Part shown: positions 1 through 8,861 of the stretch, piece by piece | How the letters are laid out: every line of letters begins with the position of its first letter | Numbering within the stretch: the first letter of the stretch is position 1 | The notes under the pieces: model-generated | Database searches by the model: none | What the model saw: only the letters and a program-made list of their open reading frames with translations | Told to the model about the DNA's origin: nothing | Program-made: the position numbers and the translations under genes | Source: Acinetobacter sp. WU_MDCI_Axc73 | Lineage (GTDB): Bacteria > Pseudomonadota > Gammaproteobacteria > Pseudomonadales > Moraxellaceae | Assembly (NCBI RefSeq): GCF_025562455.1 | Contig: NZ_JAHPRO010000003.1 | Coordinates: 124,001-188,000 of the forward strand | Reading direction: 5' to 3' | Length of the DNA: 64,000 bases

Positions 1-2
1 TT

Positions 3-497
3 GATTTACTTATTACCGCAGATCCGATCGCACTTAAAGGGATTGAATATTTTCCTATTTTTGAATATGAATCACGTTTGGTGTTATCCAATACGCATCC
101 TTTGGTGCGTAGCGAAAAAATTACGATACAAAATTTAGCTGAAGAAACGTTGATCACATATCCTGTTGACAAGCATCGTCTGGATATTATGGCGCATTTA
201 TTTCTTCCTGCAAATATTCAGCCTAAAGCTATCCGTACCACCGATTTAACTCAAATGCTTATTCAACTGGTAGCCAGTGGGCGTGGTATTTCAGCTTTGC
301 CTGATTGGGTGGTAAATGAATATGAACAAAAGGGTTGGGTGACAAGTCGCCGTTTGAATTGTGTTTCACCGCAAGGGTTGCGCCGTACTTTATATGCGGG
401 TTATCGAACCGATGAGAAAGAAAAAAGTTATTTTGAAGGTTTCTTGAAACAGTTGGAAAAATTTTCTCAAAAAAGAATGAATTATTATTCAGCATGA
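3..497 (+). CDS. metR: MetR-like LysR-family regulator, C-terminal part
   Basis: This is the 3' end of a LysR-type transcriptional regulator whose start lies before the window. The frame is open from base 3 and reads DLLITADPIALKGIEYFPIF, followed by a stretch with LVLSNTHPLV. This matches the effector-binding domain of MetR, the homocysteine-responsive activator of methionine biosynthesis genes. The DNA-binding helix-turn-helix is not in the window, so the assignment rests on the C-terminal half only. The met gene it probably controls would lie upstream, outside the window. A large imperfect palindrome follows the stop codon. The LysR family is secure; MetR specifically is likely but not proven. 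Confidence 0.8.
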   Translation, partial: DLLITADPIALKGIEYFPIFEYESRLVLSNTHPLVRSEKITIQNLAEETLITYPVDKHRLDIMAHLFLPANIQPKAIRTTDLTQMLIQLVASGRGISALPDWVVNEYEQKGWVTSRRLNCVSPQGLRRTLYAGYRTDEKEKSYFEGFLKQLEKFSQKRMNYYSA

Positions 498-501
498 TCA
501 T

Positions 502-573
502 AAGGCATCCTTCATAAACCCTCTTTATTTTTCCCTCACAGGAAGAAATAAAGGGGGGGTGGAAGGACGCCTA
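502..573. repeat. Long imperfect palindrome after metR
   Basis: Two nested inverted repeats lie here. The outer arms are GGCATCCTTC (504-513) and GAAGGACGCC (562-571), with one mismatch. The inner arms run from 519 to 534 and from 541 to 557 around the loop CTCACA. The folded structure would span about 70 bases. There is no U-tract directly after the second arm, so this is not a classical intrinsic terminator. It may be a dispersed REP-like or miniature palindromic element, or it may simply act as a transcription barrier. Confidence 0.6.
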
Positions 574-774
574 TCTTATTTCTAATGAAAAGTCTTAGAC
601 ATGATTTAAATTGTAGGTTATCCGACCAATTTATCAAAATACTCATTTTTGAGCGTATAAATCTGTTTATTTTCTATGCATTTTTTATGATAAGTCGTAA
701 AATTACTTACTATCACTTCCTTATTATTTTAATAGCTAAAAAGTCATCATTTTAAATACGGGTTAGGGGTAAGA

Positions 775-1776
775 ATGTCAGGTAAATTTCAACCGACAGT
801 CGAACAATTACTTTCTGTGATCAAGACGCAGACTGAAATTGTAAAATTAGGGCTAGATTTAGATGCAGTGATGACAGTGGTTGCCCAAGAGTCAAAGAAC
901 ATTATTGACGCTGATGGAGCAATTATTGAACTTTTGGAAGCCAATGAAATGGTGGTTCATTCAGTATCTGATGATAATTTAAATCTACTAGGTCATCGCA
1001 TAAAAGTTAAAAATACGCTTTCGGGACTCTGTATTGAGAAAAAAGAAATCTTATATAGTTCAGATACTGAGACAGATCCAAGAGTGGACATATTTGCCTG
1101 TCGTTATGTAGGACTTCGTTCAATGGCGGTGGTTCCACTGATTCATTGTGAAGAACCTTTAGGCGTTTTAAAAATTTATTCAAAAAAAGTAGCTGCTTTT
1201 TCAGAAGGAGACTTAAAACTACTTGAGCTTATGTCTGAGCTGATTGCAGCCGCTATGTATCATGCAACACGATTTGGTACACAAGAACTCTATCGTATGG
1301 CGACTCAGGATGTGCTCACCGAGCTTTCCAATCGAAGTCAGTTTTTAGATCATTTCAGAAGATGCCTTGCATCAACAGAATCCACTCAGAATTATTTTGC
1401 TTTGTTAATGATTGATATGGATGGTTTGAAAAAAATTAATGATCAGCATGGACATCGAGTTGGTGATGCTGCATTAAAAGAATTTGCCCGAAGATTAAAA
1501 ATGGTGATTCGTGTTCAAGATCATCTAGCTCGTATTGGAGGAGATGAGTTCGCCATTATTCTGACTCAATTATCGGATCCTCAACTAAGTTTGAACGTGG
1601 TTGAGCGAATTAATGCTATTTGTGATCAAGAGTTTATCTTTGAAAACAAAAACTTGAGTATTCGAGCCAGTACAGGTGTTGCAATTTATCCAACCCATGC
1701 AGACAGCGTTGAACAATTGTTTGAATATGCAGATCAGCAAATGTATTTATCAAAACGATTAAAAAAACAGACTTAA
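775..1776 (+). CDS. GAF-GGDEF diguanylate cyclase
   Basis: A cytoplasmic protein of 333 residues. An N-terminal GAF sensor domain (about 20-165) is followed by a GGDEF domain (about 175-330) that makes cyclic di-GMP from two GTP. The active-site signature GGDEF is intact at residues 255-259. An inhibitory I-site RVQD (246-249) lies exactly five residues upstream, so feedback inhibition by the product is expected. There is no EAL domain, no transmembrane segment and no signal peptide; the GAF domain presumably binds a soluble ligand. The gene stands alone, with about 280 bases upstream and a convergent neighbour downstream. Activity is inferred from the intact motifs; the signal sensed cannot be told from sequence. 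Confidence 0.9.
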   Translation: MSGKFQPTVEQLLSVIKTQTEIVKLGLDLDAVMTVVAQESKNIIDADGAIIELLEANEMVVHSVSDDNLNLLGHRIKVKNTLSGLCIEKKEILYSSDTETDPRVDIFACRYVGLRSMAVVPLIHCEEPLGVLKIYSKKVAAFSEGDLKLLELMSELIAAAMYHATRFGTQELYRMATQDVLTELSNRSQFLDHFRRCLASTESTQNYFALLMIDMDGLKKINDQHGHRVGDAALKEFARRLKMVIRVQDHLARIGGDEFAIILTQLSDPQLSLNVVERINAICDQEFIFENKNLSIRASTGVAIYPTHADSVEQLFEYADQQMYLSKRLKKQT

Positions 1777-1794
1777 GTGGTTTTAATCGATTGA

Positions 1795-2247
1795 TTATTG
1801 ATAGCTAATCATTAAAGATAAAATTCCTGCTGCAATCAGTGGGCCGACTGGAACTCCTCGAAGTACAGCGACACCTGCCACTGTGCCAATCAATAAACCT
1901 GCAACAACATCGGGTTGATTGGTCATGAGTTTAACACCACGACCACCAAGCCATGCGACTAAAAGACCGACTGCAATGGCTAAAATGGATTTGTAACTCA
2001 AAAATGATTTAAGAATCGTATCACCACTCAATTTTCCGCTGGCGATAGGGGTCAGAACCCCAATGGTTAAGATAATCACGCCAATATTTAAACCATGTTG
2101 TTGTAAATAAGGGAAGAATTGACTTAGTGGTGTAAGCTTAAAGAAAATTAGAACACCCGCAGCAATCGTGACAGCCGCATTTTGACTGAAGACACCACAA
2201 GCCAGTAAAACAAGTAAAACCAAAAGATTGACATCAAGCTGTGACAT
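1795..2247 (-). CDS. yeaL: UPF0756 membrane protein (YeaL family)
   Basis: A small hydrophobic protein of 150 residues when read from the ATG at 2247. In-frame ATG and TTG codons also lie at 2253 and 2262, but the 2247 start best matches the usual length of the family, about 148-150 residues. It shows four or more membrane segments and the family hallmarks [36 protein letters not shown] and [16 protein letters not shown]. No biochemical function is established for the family. It converges with the GGDEF gene and has a gene-free stretch upstream. Confidence 0.9.
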   Translation of the reverse strand: MSQLDVNLLVLLVLLACGVFSQNAAVTIAAGVLIFFKLTPLSQFFPYLQQHGLNIGVIILTIGVLTPIASGKLSGDTILKSFLSYKSILAIAVGLLVAWLGGRGVKLMTNQPDVVAGLLIGTVAGVAVLRGVPVGPLIAAGILSLMISYQ

Positions 2248-2675
2248 GATCATGCTAATCAAAACGTATATTGGGGAGAGAAGTGTATTGTATATCGTTT
2301 TTTTATTTTACCAATGGTTGAAAAATATCATTTTTCTTATTTGATAATCACAATCGATATTCGCTATATATCTTCATAATTCATCAATAACTAAATAAAT
2401 CCAAGAAATTAATTTAAGCTTGAAAACTTTGATGAAAATATTATTTTTATTCTAAATGATTGTTGAAACATTTATTTTTAGGGGGGGAGATTACCGATTT
2501 CAGATGTCGGTCAGGTTTTTAATACCGCATAGACAGTTTTAGTTTAAAAACAATATTTCAGAAATCTGGTTTAAGAGAACGAAGCATTAAAATCTATATC
2601 TCAATGTCTATTATTCGAACTATTCAAGTTTTGAAAATCAGTTAAACTATGCTATCGCTGATTTGGGATAGTGTT
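2248..2675. other. AT-rich intergenic stretch without a gene
   Basis: No credible coding frame or RNA gene was found between the divergent yeaL and rsuA-like genes. The stretch is strongly AT-rich. It holds a run of seven G (about 2481-2487) followed by a short hairpin, ACCGA...TCGGT, and then a T run near 2515, which could terminate a short transcript. The two promoters must lie here, but no convincing -35/-10 pair stands out among the many AT-rich hexamers. Confidence 0.5.
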
Positions 2676-3386
2676 ATGCTCTTGGAAAAAATGTTGCAGT
2701 CACAAGGTTTTGGTTCTCGTAAACATTGCCAGCAACTGATTAAAAACGGAGCAATTAAGATTCAGGGTGAAGTCCAGACTGATATTAAACATTGGGTTAA
2801 ATTAGAAGGTTTAAACTTTTCAGTGTATGGTCAAAACTATACTTATCGTGAAAAAGTGTATATTGCACTGAATAAACCTCAAGGTTTTGAATGTTCACAT
2901 CAACCGCAGCATCATCAAAGCGTTTTTAATTTATTCCCAGAGATTTTAAGAGAGCGTGGACTCGCTGCTGTAGGGCGATTAGATCAGGACACAACAGGGC
3001 TATTATTACTAACAGATGATGGTCATTTTTTACACGCGCTCACTCATCCTAAACGTCATGTACCAAAGATTTATTATGTCACAACACTCGACCCAATTTC
3101 CCAGGAACAATTAACCGCGTTGGAAAATGGCGTTGAATTACATAACGAAAAAGGAATTTTTGCTGCAACAGATGTTTTTCTATTAAATGAATATCAAGTC
3201 AGTTTAACGATTCATCAGGGGGTTTATCATCAGGTTAAGCGTATGCTTGCCGCAGTAGGCAATAAAGTTCAAGCGCTGCATCGTCAAAAAATTGGCGAAT
3301 TGGATTTGCCTGAGATTGGATTAGGAGAGTGGATTTATTTAAATAAAGAGCAAATTCAGGCAGCACAACAATCAAATTCACAGTGA
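2676..3386 (+). CDS. rsuA: RsuA-family 16S rRNA pseudouridine synthase
   Basis: RNA pseudouridine synthase of the RsuA/RluB/E/F family. The N-terminal S4-like RNA-binding domain includes LEKMLQSQGFGSRKHCQQ. The catalytic domain carries the motif GRLDQDTTGLLLLTDDG with the nucleophilic Asp, and a C-terminal region has the family's QVKRMLAAVGNKV. The family converts a specific uridine in ribosomal RNA; RsuA proper acts on U516 of 16S rRNA. The start at 2676 is preferred because it begins directly before the S4 domain. An earlier ATG at 2649 would add nine residues with no family similarity. Whether it is RsuA or a paralogue cannot be settled from this sequence alone. Confidence 0.85.
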   Translation: MLLEKMLQSQGFGSRKHCQQLIKNGAIKIQGEVQTDIKHWVKLEGLNFSVYGQNYTYREKVYIALNKPQGFECSHQPQHHQSVFNLFPEILRERGLAAVGRLDQDTTGLLLLTDDGHFLHALTHPKRHVPKIYYVTTLDPISQEQLTALENGVELHNEKGIFAATDVFLLNEYQVSLTIHQGVYHQVKRMLAAVGNKVQALHRQKIGELDLPEIGLGEWIYLNKEQIQAAQQSNSQ

Positions 3387-3388
3387 AA

Positions 3389-3832
3389 TTATTTAAGAAA
3401 ACAATGATAGGTAAGAAATGCATCATCCTGTATAAATCCCATAGACTCATAAAGCCGTTGAGATTCGATATTGGTTTTCTGAGTTTCCAGACTAATCCTT
3501 AATGCACTTTCATGTCGTGCAAATAATATTGCCGTATCGATGAGTTGTTTGGCAGATCCTTGACGACGATAAACGGGTGTTACATACACATCGTCTAAAA
3601 TATAATAATTTGAACAAGCGACTGAAGAAAAACCTAAATAAAGCAAAACAAAACCAGTAAAAACATCATCTTTGATATGGATGAAGATGACACTTTCTTT
3701 ATTTTCGAAACGTTGTTTTAGAAAGTTATAGGATTGTTTAAGATTAGATGAAGCGCCATAAAACTGACGATATTCATCAAATAACACCGCAAGCTGATTT
3801 AAATCTTCTAATGTCGCGCGTCTTACGATCAT
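3389..3832 (-). CDS. GNAT-family N-acetyltransferase
   Basis: A single-domain GNAT acetyltransferase of 147 residues, which transfers an acetyl group from acetyl-CoA to an amine. The N-terminal strand MIVRRATLEDLNQLAVLFDE is followed by the acetyl-CoA-binding motif A region, VYVTPVYRRQGSAKQLIDTA, with the typical R-x-x-G-x-A/G pattern. The C-terminal NIESQRLYESMGF is also typical. The substrate is unknown. It converges with the rsuA-like gene (2-base gap) and lies 108 bases downstream of a RelB/DinJ-like antitoxin gene on the same strand. It resembles housekeeping small-molecule acetyltransferases more than TacT/AtaT-type toxins. Confidence 0.85.
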   Translation of the reverse strand: MIVRRATLEDLNQLAVLFDEYRQFYGASSNLKQSYNFLKQRFENKESVIFIHIKDDVFTGFVLLYLGFSSVACSNYYILDDVYVTPVYRRQGSAKQLIDTAILFARHESALRISLETQKTNIESQRLYESMGFIQDDAFLTYHCFLK

Positions 3833-3940
3833 CTAATTTCTCCATATATTTTATTAATTATCCTAAACATGGAGAGCATAACGAAAAAATATAAAGAAGA
3901 ACGTTAAAACTTGTTTATATTTATAAATGGTAGAGCATAT

Positions 3941-4249
3941 TTAAAGTTGATCACTTTCACCTAACAGTGCATTTAGTTCTTCAAAAAATGCATCATCATC
4001 AAGCTCAGTCTCTATAGCAGACCCATTGCTTTGCGTCGTCGCAGATTTCATTTTACGCAGCTTTAATAACTGTTCCATATTGATATTCTGGTTCTCAATG
4101 GCAAAGGGAATAGACTTGGTCAAAACCACTTGCTTGAAAAATAGACGAACTGCTTGAGCAGGTGTAATCCCCAATTGCTTAAAAACAGCAAAGGCCTGTT
4201 TCTTTTCTTGTGAGTCAAGGCGAACCTGATAGACTTCTGTTTTTCGCAT
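3941..4249 (-). CDS. RelB/DinJ-like ribbon-helix-helix antitoxin
   Basis: A protein of 102 residues with an N-terminal ribbon-helix-helix DNA-binding domain. The strand TEVYQVRLDSQEK is followed by FKQLGITPAQAVRLFFKQVV, and then SIPFAIENQN. This arrangement is typical of the RelB/DinJ antitoxin family. The C-terminal half (about 60-102) is flexible and acidic, with ELDDDAFFEELNALLGE, and would be the toxin-binding part. Antitoxins of this family are normally co-transcribed with a RelE/YafQ-type RNase. No such toxin is adjacent: the next gene on this strand is a GNAT acetyltransferase after 108 bases. It is therefore either an orphan or has an unusual partner. Confidence 0.8.
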   Translation of the reverse strand: MRKTEVYQVRLDSQEKKQAFAVFKQLGITPAQAVRLFFKQVVLTKSIPFAIENQNINMEQLLKLRKMKSATTQSNGSAIETELDDDAFFEELNALLGESDQL

Positions 4250-4337
4250 GAATAATAACCAAATGATTTTTTAATTTTAAAAAATTCATTGTAAACCAAG
4301 AAATTGTAATTTCAATATTTTGCACATAAAAAATCGT

Positions 4338-5270
4338 TCATTTGTCATTACTTTGGTATGACAAACTTAAATCAAATGTTGATTCAATATAAATTTTTTG
4401 ACTAATCATAGGATCGGTAAACTCAATGCTTTTGGCTAAAAGTTGTAATGGGGCCGAAAAATCATCGTCTTGTTTATGCTGAACAATGGGATAAAAAGGA
4501 TCATTTTGAATTGGGATATTGAGATAATTCAGGTGAACTCGTAGTTGATGTTGCTTACCTGTGCGTGGTTTTAACTGATATTTTGCCCATGTTTCATTAT
4601 GCTCAAGACATTCAATCAACGTTTCGCTATTGGGTTCGCCACAAGGATTAATCTGCATAGTATAAAAAGGCTGTCCCTTTTCAATGCAGAGATTGAGCGT
4701 CTGGGGAAAATATAGTTGCGGATCATAAGCTGCAATTGCATGGTAAGTTTTATGAACTTGTCGTGTTGCAAAAAGTTCCTGATAGACGTGTCTAACTTCA
4801 GCTTTTTTGCTAAATAGAATAACTCCTGCTGTTTCCCGATCAAGCCGATGTATTGGACTTAATTCTTCAATTCCAGTCTGATTTTTTAAGCGTACCAATA
4901 ATGTTTCCTGAACATATTGTCCAGTCGGACTGACGGTTAAAAAATGTGGTTTATCAACTATTAATAAATATTCATTTTCAAATAAAACTTGGTGTTCAAA
5001 TGGAACATGGATTTCATGTGCCAAAAAACGATAATAAAAAATATGGGTGTTGGCTTGATACGGACTCTCGACTGAAAGTATTTGTCCAGTCGAATCATAA
5101 ATTAAACCCGCTGCAAAACGTTGTCGCCATTCTTGTTCTAAAATATGTGCAAAGTGTTTGCAAAGATATTGAAAAATTGTCTGAATAGACTGATCTTGAT
5201 TGTGGGGTAAAAAGACTTGACTAGCACTTACGCCATTAATCATTGGCGGTTTAAACTCATTTTTGTTCAT
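4338..5270 (-). CDS. RluA-family RNA pseudouridine synthase
   Basis: A 310-residue pseudouridine synthase of the RluA/TruC type. The catalytic motif HRLDRETAGVILFSKK carries the nucleophilic Asp. The downstream KTYHAIAAYDP and the RTGKQHQLRVHLNYLNIPI motif are characteristic of the RluA fold. The N-terminal portion (about 1-90) lacks an S4 domain and contains a family-specific segment with HILEQEWRQRFAAG. The enzyme isomerises uridine in ribosomal or transfer RNA; the exact target is not evident. It is transcribed away from tsaE, and the two share a 127-base divergent intergenic region. Confidence 0.88.
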   Translation of the reverse strand: MNKNEFKPPMINGVSASQVFLPHNQDQSIQTIFQYLCKHFAHILEQEWRQRFAAGLIYDSTGQILSVESPYQANTHIFYYRFLAHEIHVPFEHQVLFENEYLLIVDKPHFLTVSPTGQYVQETLLVRLKNQTGIEELSPIHRLDRETAGVILFSKKAEVRHVYQELFATRQVHKTYHAIAAYDPQLYFPQTLNLCIEKGQPFYTMQINPCGEPNSETLIECLEHNETWAKYQLKPRTGKQHQLRVHLNYLNIPIQNDPFYPIVQHKQDDDFSAPLQLLAKSIEFTDPMISQKIYIESTFDLSLSYQSNDK

Positions 5271-5397
5271 GAACTGTGATAAAAATAAAAAAAGTAAATG
5301 GCTTGTTTTAAAAATAAAACAGATGTCCGCCTAGCGTAGGCTTTTAAAGCTTGAAAATGCTATCATATTCCGTTCTTCGATTCATGTCGTGTGTGCT

Positions 5398-5865
5398 ATG
5401 CAATATTCTTTATCGTTACAACTAAATAGTGAAGATGATACTCAGCAGTTTGCCCAGCATTTGGCTAAGTTTGTGCGATCTGGTGTGATTTATTTGATTG
5501 GTGATCTGGGAGCGGGGAAAACCACTTTTACACGCTATTTATTGCAACAGATGGGACATCAGGGCGCAGTCAAAAGCCCGACTTATACGCTGGTTGAACC
5601 GTATAAGATTAATAATAACGAGATTTTCCATTTCGATCTTTATCGTTTAAATGATCCTTATGAATTGGAACTAATGGGAATTCGCGATTATCTGGAAGTG
5701 CCTGACGCTTTATTTTTATTCGAATGGCCATCTAAGGGTGGAGATGAAATTCCACAAGCAGATCTCATCATCAATATTGAAAAATCAGCAGATGATCTTC
5801 AGCGTTTTGTTACATTGTCTTTAAATGATGAACACCTTTATCAGGCATTAAAGGAGACATGCTAA
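5398..5865 (+). CDS. tsaE: tRNA t6A-biosynthesis ATPase TsaE
   Basis: A 155-residue cytoplasmic ATPase that works with TsaB, TsaC and TsaD to place threonylcarbamoyl on A37 of tRNAs reading ANN codons. The Walker A motif GDLGAGKTTF is followed by the family signatures VKSPTYTLVEPY, FHFDLYRL and ELMGIRDYLE, and by FEWPSKGG. The ATG at 5398 is chosen; a GTG three codons upstream is also in frame. It is the first gene of a tsaE-mutL run: the mutL start lies at the tsaE stop codon, which suggests translational coupling. Confidence 0.93.
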   Translation: MQYSLSLQLNSEDDTQQFAQHLAKFVRSGVIYLIGDLGAGKTTFTRYLLQQMGHQGAVKSPTYTLVEPYKINNNEIFHFDLYRLNDPYELELMGIRDYLEVPDALFLFEWPSKGGDEIPQADLIINIEKSADDLQRFVTLSLNDEHLYQALKETC

Positions 5866-5867
5866 TC

Positions 5868-7817
5868 ATGACTGATTCAATCAGCTTGCATCGTATTCAT
5901 GCTTTAAATCCTGCTTTAGCCAATCAGATTGCAGCAGGTGAAGTGATTGAGCGTCCGTCATCGGTAGTCAAAGAGCTTTTAGAAAACTCGATCGATGCGG
6001 GGGCAACCGAGTTGATTATTCGTGTTGCTCAAGGCGGTGCAACCCTCATTGAAATCATTGATAATGGCAATGGGATTCATCCAGATGATCTGCCACTTGC
6101 CGTCATGCGACATGCCACGAGTAAAATTCAAACTGCTGAAGATCTGCATGCGATTGTCAGTTTGGGCTTTCGTGGAGAAGCATTGGCTTCAATTGCAGCC
6201 GTATCACGTCTGACGCTGGTAAGTAGCCAAGATGAAGACGGTGTTGGTTATCAGGTAGAAGTGAATGGTACCGCTTTTGAACATCAACAGGTTCAAGCAG
6301 TAGCAGCACAAAAGGGTACTCATATTCGAGTGCAGGATTTATTTTTTAATGTACCTGCGCGGCGTAAATTTTTAAAAAAACCGAGTACAGAATTCGGACA
6401 CATTGAAGAAATCGTTAGACGTTTGGCTTTAACACATTTTGATATTCGCTTCGTCCTTGAGCATAATGATCAGATCCGTTTAAACCTGCCTATAGCAGAT
6501 AGCGGTGTTTTGCGTTTTCAGCGAGTACAACAATTACTCGGTCAACAATTTACGCAAAATGCTTATTGGTTAGATAGTGAAAGCATCAATATGCGTTTGT
6601 CAGGTTGGCTTGGGCATCCTTCTGATGCCAGACCACAGGCTGATTTACAATATGTTTATGTGAATGGTCGTATCGTCAAGGATAAAACCATTTCTCATGC
6701 ACTGCGTATGGCTTATGATGGTATTTTACATGGTCATCAATATGCGGGTTATTTACTGTTTTTAGAAGTTGATCCCGAGCAGATCGATGTCAATGTGCAT
6801 CCCACCAAGCATGAAATTCGTTTCCTCAATCAACGCGAAGTGCACGAGTTCGTCAGACATTATGCTAAAGAAACTTTGGCCCAGTTTCAAACTGCAAGTA
6901 CTGATTTGGCTCAGGCAATGAAAGCTGATGAGCAGATGACGTCTTCTTTGAATGCGGTCATTCAACCGCGTTATCAGGAACAATTTGCTTTACATAAAAA
7001 TTTGGATGCGTCGCAACGCATATCAGATCAATCTGAAATAATACCAGAGCTTTCTACGGAGTTACTAACTGATTTTAATGCCAGCCATCCACAGACTGTT
7101 CAATATTCACCCCAAACTCGCTATAACGGCTCTACACAGCTGAATAATGCGCTTAAAACCTATTTGTCACCTCTGAGAGAAAACTTGGATGTCGAATCTG
7201 AAGCACAAACATCCTCTCTGCCAGTGGATGAATTTCCTTTAGGCATTGCGATTGCACAGTTACATGGTATTTATATATTAGCCCAAAATACAGAAGGGCT
7301 GATTATCGTTGATATGCATGCTGCGCATGAACGTATTTTATTGCAACAAATGAAAAATGCTTGGAATAAACCAAAGTTTTGGACATCTCAGCAGCTTTTA
7401 ATTCCAAAAATTATTTCGATTAGTCGAATGCAAGCTACCCGCATTGAGGATTTAAAAAATCAACTGCTTCGGTTGGGACTTGAAATTGATCAATATGGCG
7501 ATGAGCAAGTGATTGTTCGTGGGGTGCCTGCGATTTTACAAAAAGCAGATTTCGACAAGCTCATTCCTGAACTGTTACATGACTTGGATCCAAATGATGA
7601 GGCTCAGGCATTGATGCAAAAGCGTGACCATATTCTAGCAGGCATGGCATGTCATGGAGCGGTTCGTGCTCATCGAATGTTGAGTCTTTCCGAAATGAAT
7701 GCATTGCTGCGTCAGATGGAACACACTGAATTTGCCAGTCAATGTAATCATGGTCGTCCTACATGGCGAGCATTTCCACTTCATCAACTTGATAAACTTT
7801 TTGCTCGCGGAGAATAA
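5868..7817 (+). CDS. mutL: DNA mismatch repair protein MutL
   Basis: A 649-residue MutL. The N-terminal GHKL ATPase domain has the motifs ENSIDAGA, DNGNGI and GFRGEAL, followed by the conserved ARRKFLKK segment. A variable linker (about 340-450) joins it to the C-terminal dimerisation domain. That domain carries parts of the metal-dependent nuclease site: DMHAAHE (482-488), ACHGAVRAH, CNHGRPT and the C-terminal FARGE. Such a nuclease is expected in bacteria that lack MutH. The last position of the nuclease motif looks like Gln instead of Glu. The ATG at 5868 lies 11 bases after AGGAG; an ATG at 5859 is also in frame but sits too close to it. The gene links repair to the tRNA-modification genes on either side. 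Confidence 0.95.
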   Translation: MTDSISLHRIHALNPALANQIAAGEVIERPSSVVKELLENSIDAGATELIIRVAQGGATLIEIIDNGNGIHPDDLPLAVMRHATSKIQTAEDLHAIVSLGFRGEALASIAAVSRLTLVSSQDEDGVGYQVEVNGTAFEHQQVQAVAAQKGTHIRVQDLFFNVPARRKFLKKPSTEFGHIEEIVRRLALTHFDIRFVLEHNDQIRLNLPIADSGVLRFQRVQQLLGQQFTQNAYWLDSESINMRLSGWLGHPSDARPQADLQYVYVNGRIVKDKTISHALRMAYDGILHGHQYAGYLLFLEVDPEQIDVNVHPTKHEIRFLNQREVHEFVRHYAKETLAQFQTASTDLAQAMKADEQMTSSLNAVIQPRYQEQFALHKNLDASQRISDQSEIIPELSTELLTDFNASHPQTVQYSPQTRYNGSTQLNNALKTYLSPLRENLDVESEAQTSSLPVDEFPLGIAIAQLHGIYILAQNTEGLIIVDMHAAHERILLQQMKNAWNKPKFWTSQQLLIPKIISISRMQATRIEDLKNQLLRLGLEIDQYGDEQVIVRGVPAILQKADFDKLIPELLHDLDPNDEAQALMQKRDHILAGMACHGAVRAHRMLSLSEMNALLRQMEHTEFASQCNHGRPTWRAFPLHQLDKLFARGE

Positions 7818-7823
7818 TCTCAA

Positions 7824-8768
7824 ATGTCATCAAACTTGCCTGTGATTAATCTGATGGGGCCGACTGCCAGCGGAAAGACTGCTCTAGCATGTGATTTATA
7901 CGAACGTGGACATTTTGAAATTATTTCAGTGGATTCAGCACTTATCTACCGAGATATGGATATTGGTACTGCCAAACCTACACAAGAGGAACAAGCACTT
8001 TATCCGCACCATCTGATTGATATCATTTCACCGTTAGAGGTGTATTCTGCTGCACAGTTTGTTGAAGATGCGAGTCGGTTGATTGATGACATTCACGCAC
8101 GTGGTAAAACCCCGATTTTAGTGGGTGGAACGATGTTGTATTTCAAAGCATTGCTTGAAGGGCTTTCAGATCATTTACCTAACGCAGATGCACAGGTTAG
8201 AGCTGAAATTGAACAAAAAGCAAACGAACATGGTTGGCAAGTTGTTTATGAAGAATTAAAACGAGTGGATCCAATTGCAGGCGAAAAGTTTAAAATCTCA
8301 GATAAACAGCGAATTATTCGAGCATTAGAAGTTTTTCGTTTAACTGGTCAGCCAATCACAAAACTACAAGCAGAACAGCCTAAAAATTTACCATATCGCT
8401 ACATTTTTCATAACTATGCTTTATTGCCAGATCGAGTAGAATTACATCAGCGAATCGAACACAGATTACGCAAAATGTGGGATATTGGTTTTTTAAATGA
8501 AGTTGAGAATTTGATTGAAAAATACGATATTAATGAGAATTTACCCTCAATGCGCTGTGTCGGTTACCGTCAAGCGCTTCATTTTCTTCTAAAATGTGAT
8601 AAAAGTCACAAAAATAAGTTGGAGATGGAAGATAAAGCATTATTTTCGACACGACAACTCGCAAAACGTCAATACACTTGGTTACGATCTTTGCAAGAAA
8701 CACACTGTTTTAAAACTTATTTAACGATAAAGCAAGCTCAAGAAGACTTGCGAAACTCTTATGGATAA
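7824..8768 (+). CDS. miaA: tRNA dimethylallyltransferase MiaA
   Basis: A 314-residue enzyme that adds a dimethylallyl group to N6 of A37 in tRNAs reading UNN codons. The P-loop [11 protein letters not shown] lies at the N-terminus, followed by [17 protein letters not shown], the [13 protein letters not shown] segment, [15 protein letters not shown], and the RCVGYRQ and [15 protein letters not shown] motifs. It starts 6 bases after mutL and precedes hfq by 93 bases. The miaA-hfq order is conserved in many gammaproteobacteria. Confidence 0.96.
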   Translation: MSSNLPVINLMGPTASGKTALACDLYERGHFEIISVDSALIYRDMDIGTAKPTQEEQALYPHHLIDIISPLEVYSAAQFVEDASRLIDDIHARGKTPILVGGTMLYFKALLEGLSDHLPNADAQVRAEIEQKANEHGWQVVYEELKRVDPIAGEKFKISDKQRIIRALEVFRLTGQPITKLQAEQPKNLPYRYIFHNYALLPDRVELHQRIEHRLRKMWDIGFLNEVENLIEKYDINENLPSMRCVGYRQALHFLLKCDKSHKNKLEMEDKALFSTRQLAKRQYTWLRSLQETHCFKTYLTIKQAQEDLRNSYG

Positions 8769-8861
8769 AGCAAAATTTACATACTATCTTTTTTATAATT
8801 TTTAATTGAAAACTAAAGATGGTTTTTTGCGCTGATTTTTAATTTTTTTTGGAGTTATAAC

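Noticed and set aside
2480..2520. G-run with a small hairpin and T run upstream of the rsuA-like gene
   Set aside because: The stem is only five base pairs and no upstream transcript is evident, so it is only noted in the intergenic entry.
3389..3832. GNAT protein as a TacT/AtaT-type toxin
   Set aside because: The sequence looks like an ordinary small-molecule GNAT, and the gap to the antitoxin-like gene is 108 bases rather than an overlap.
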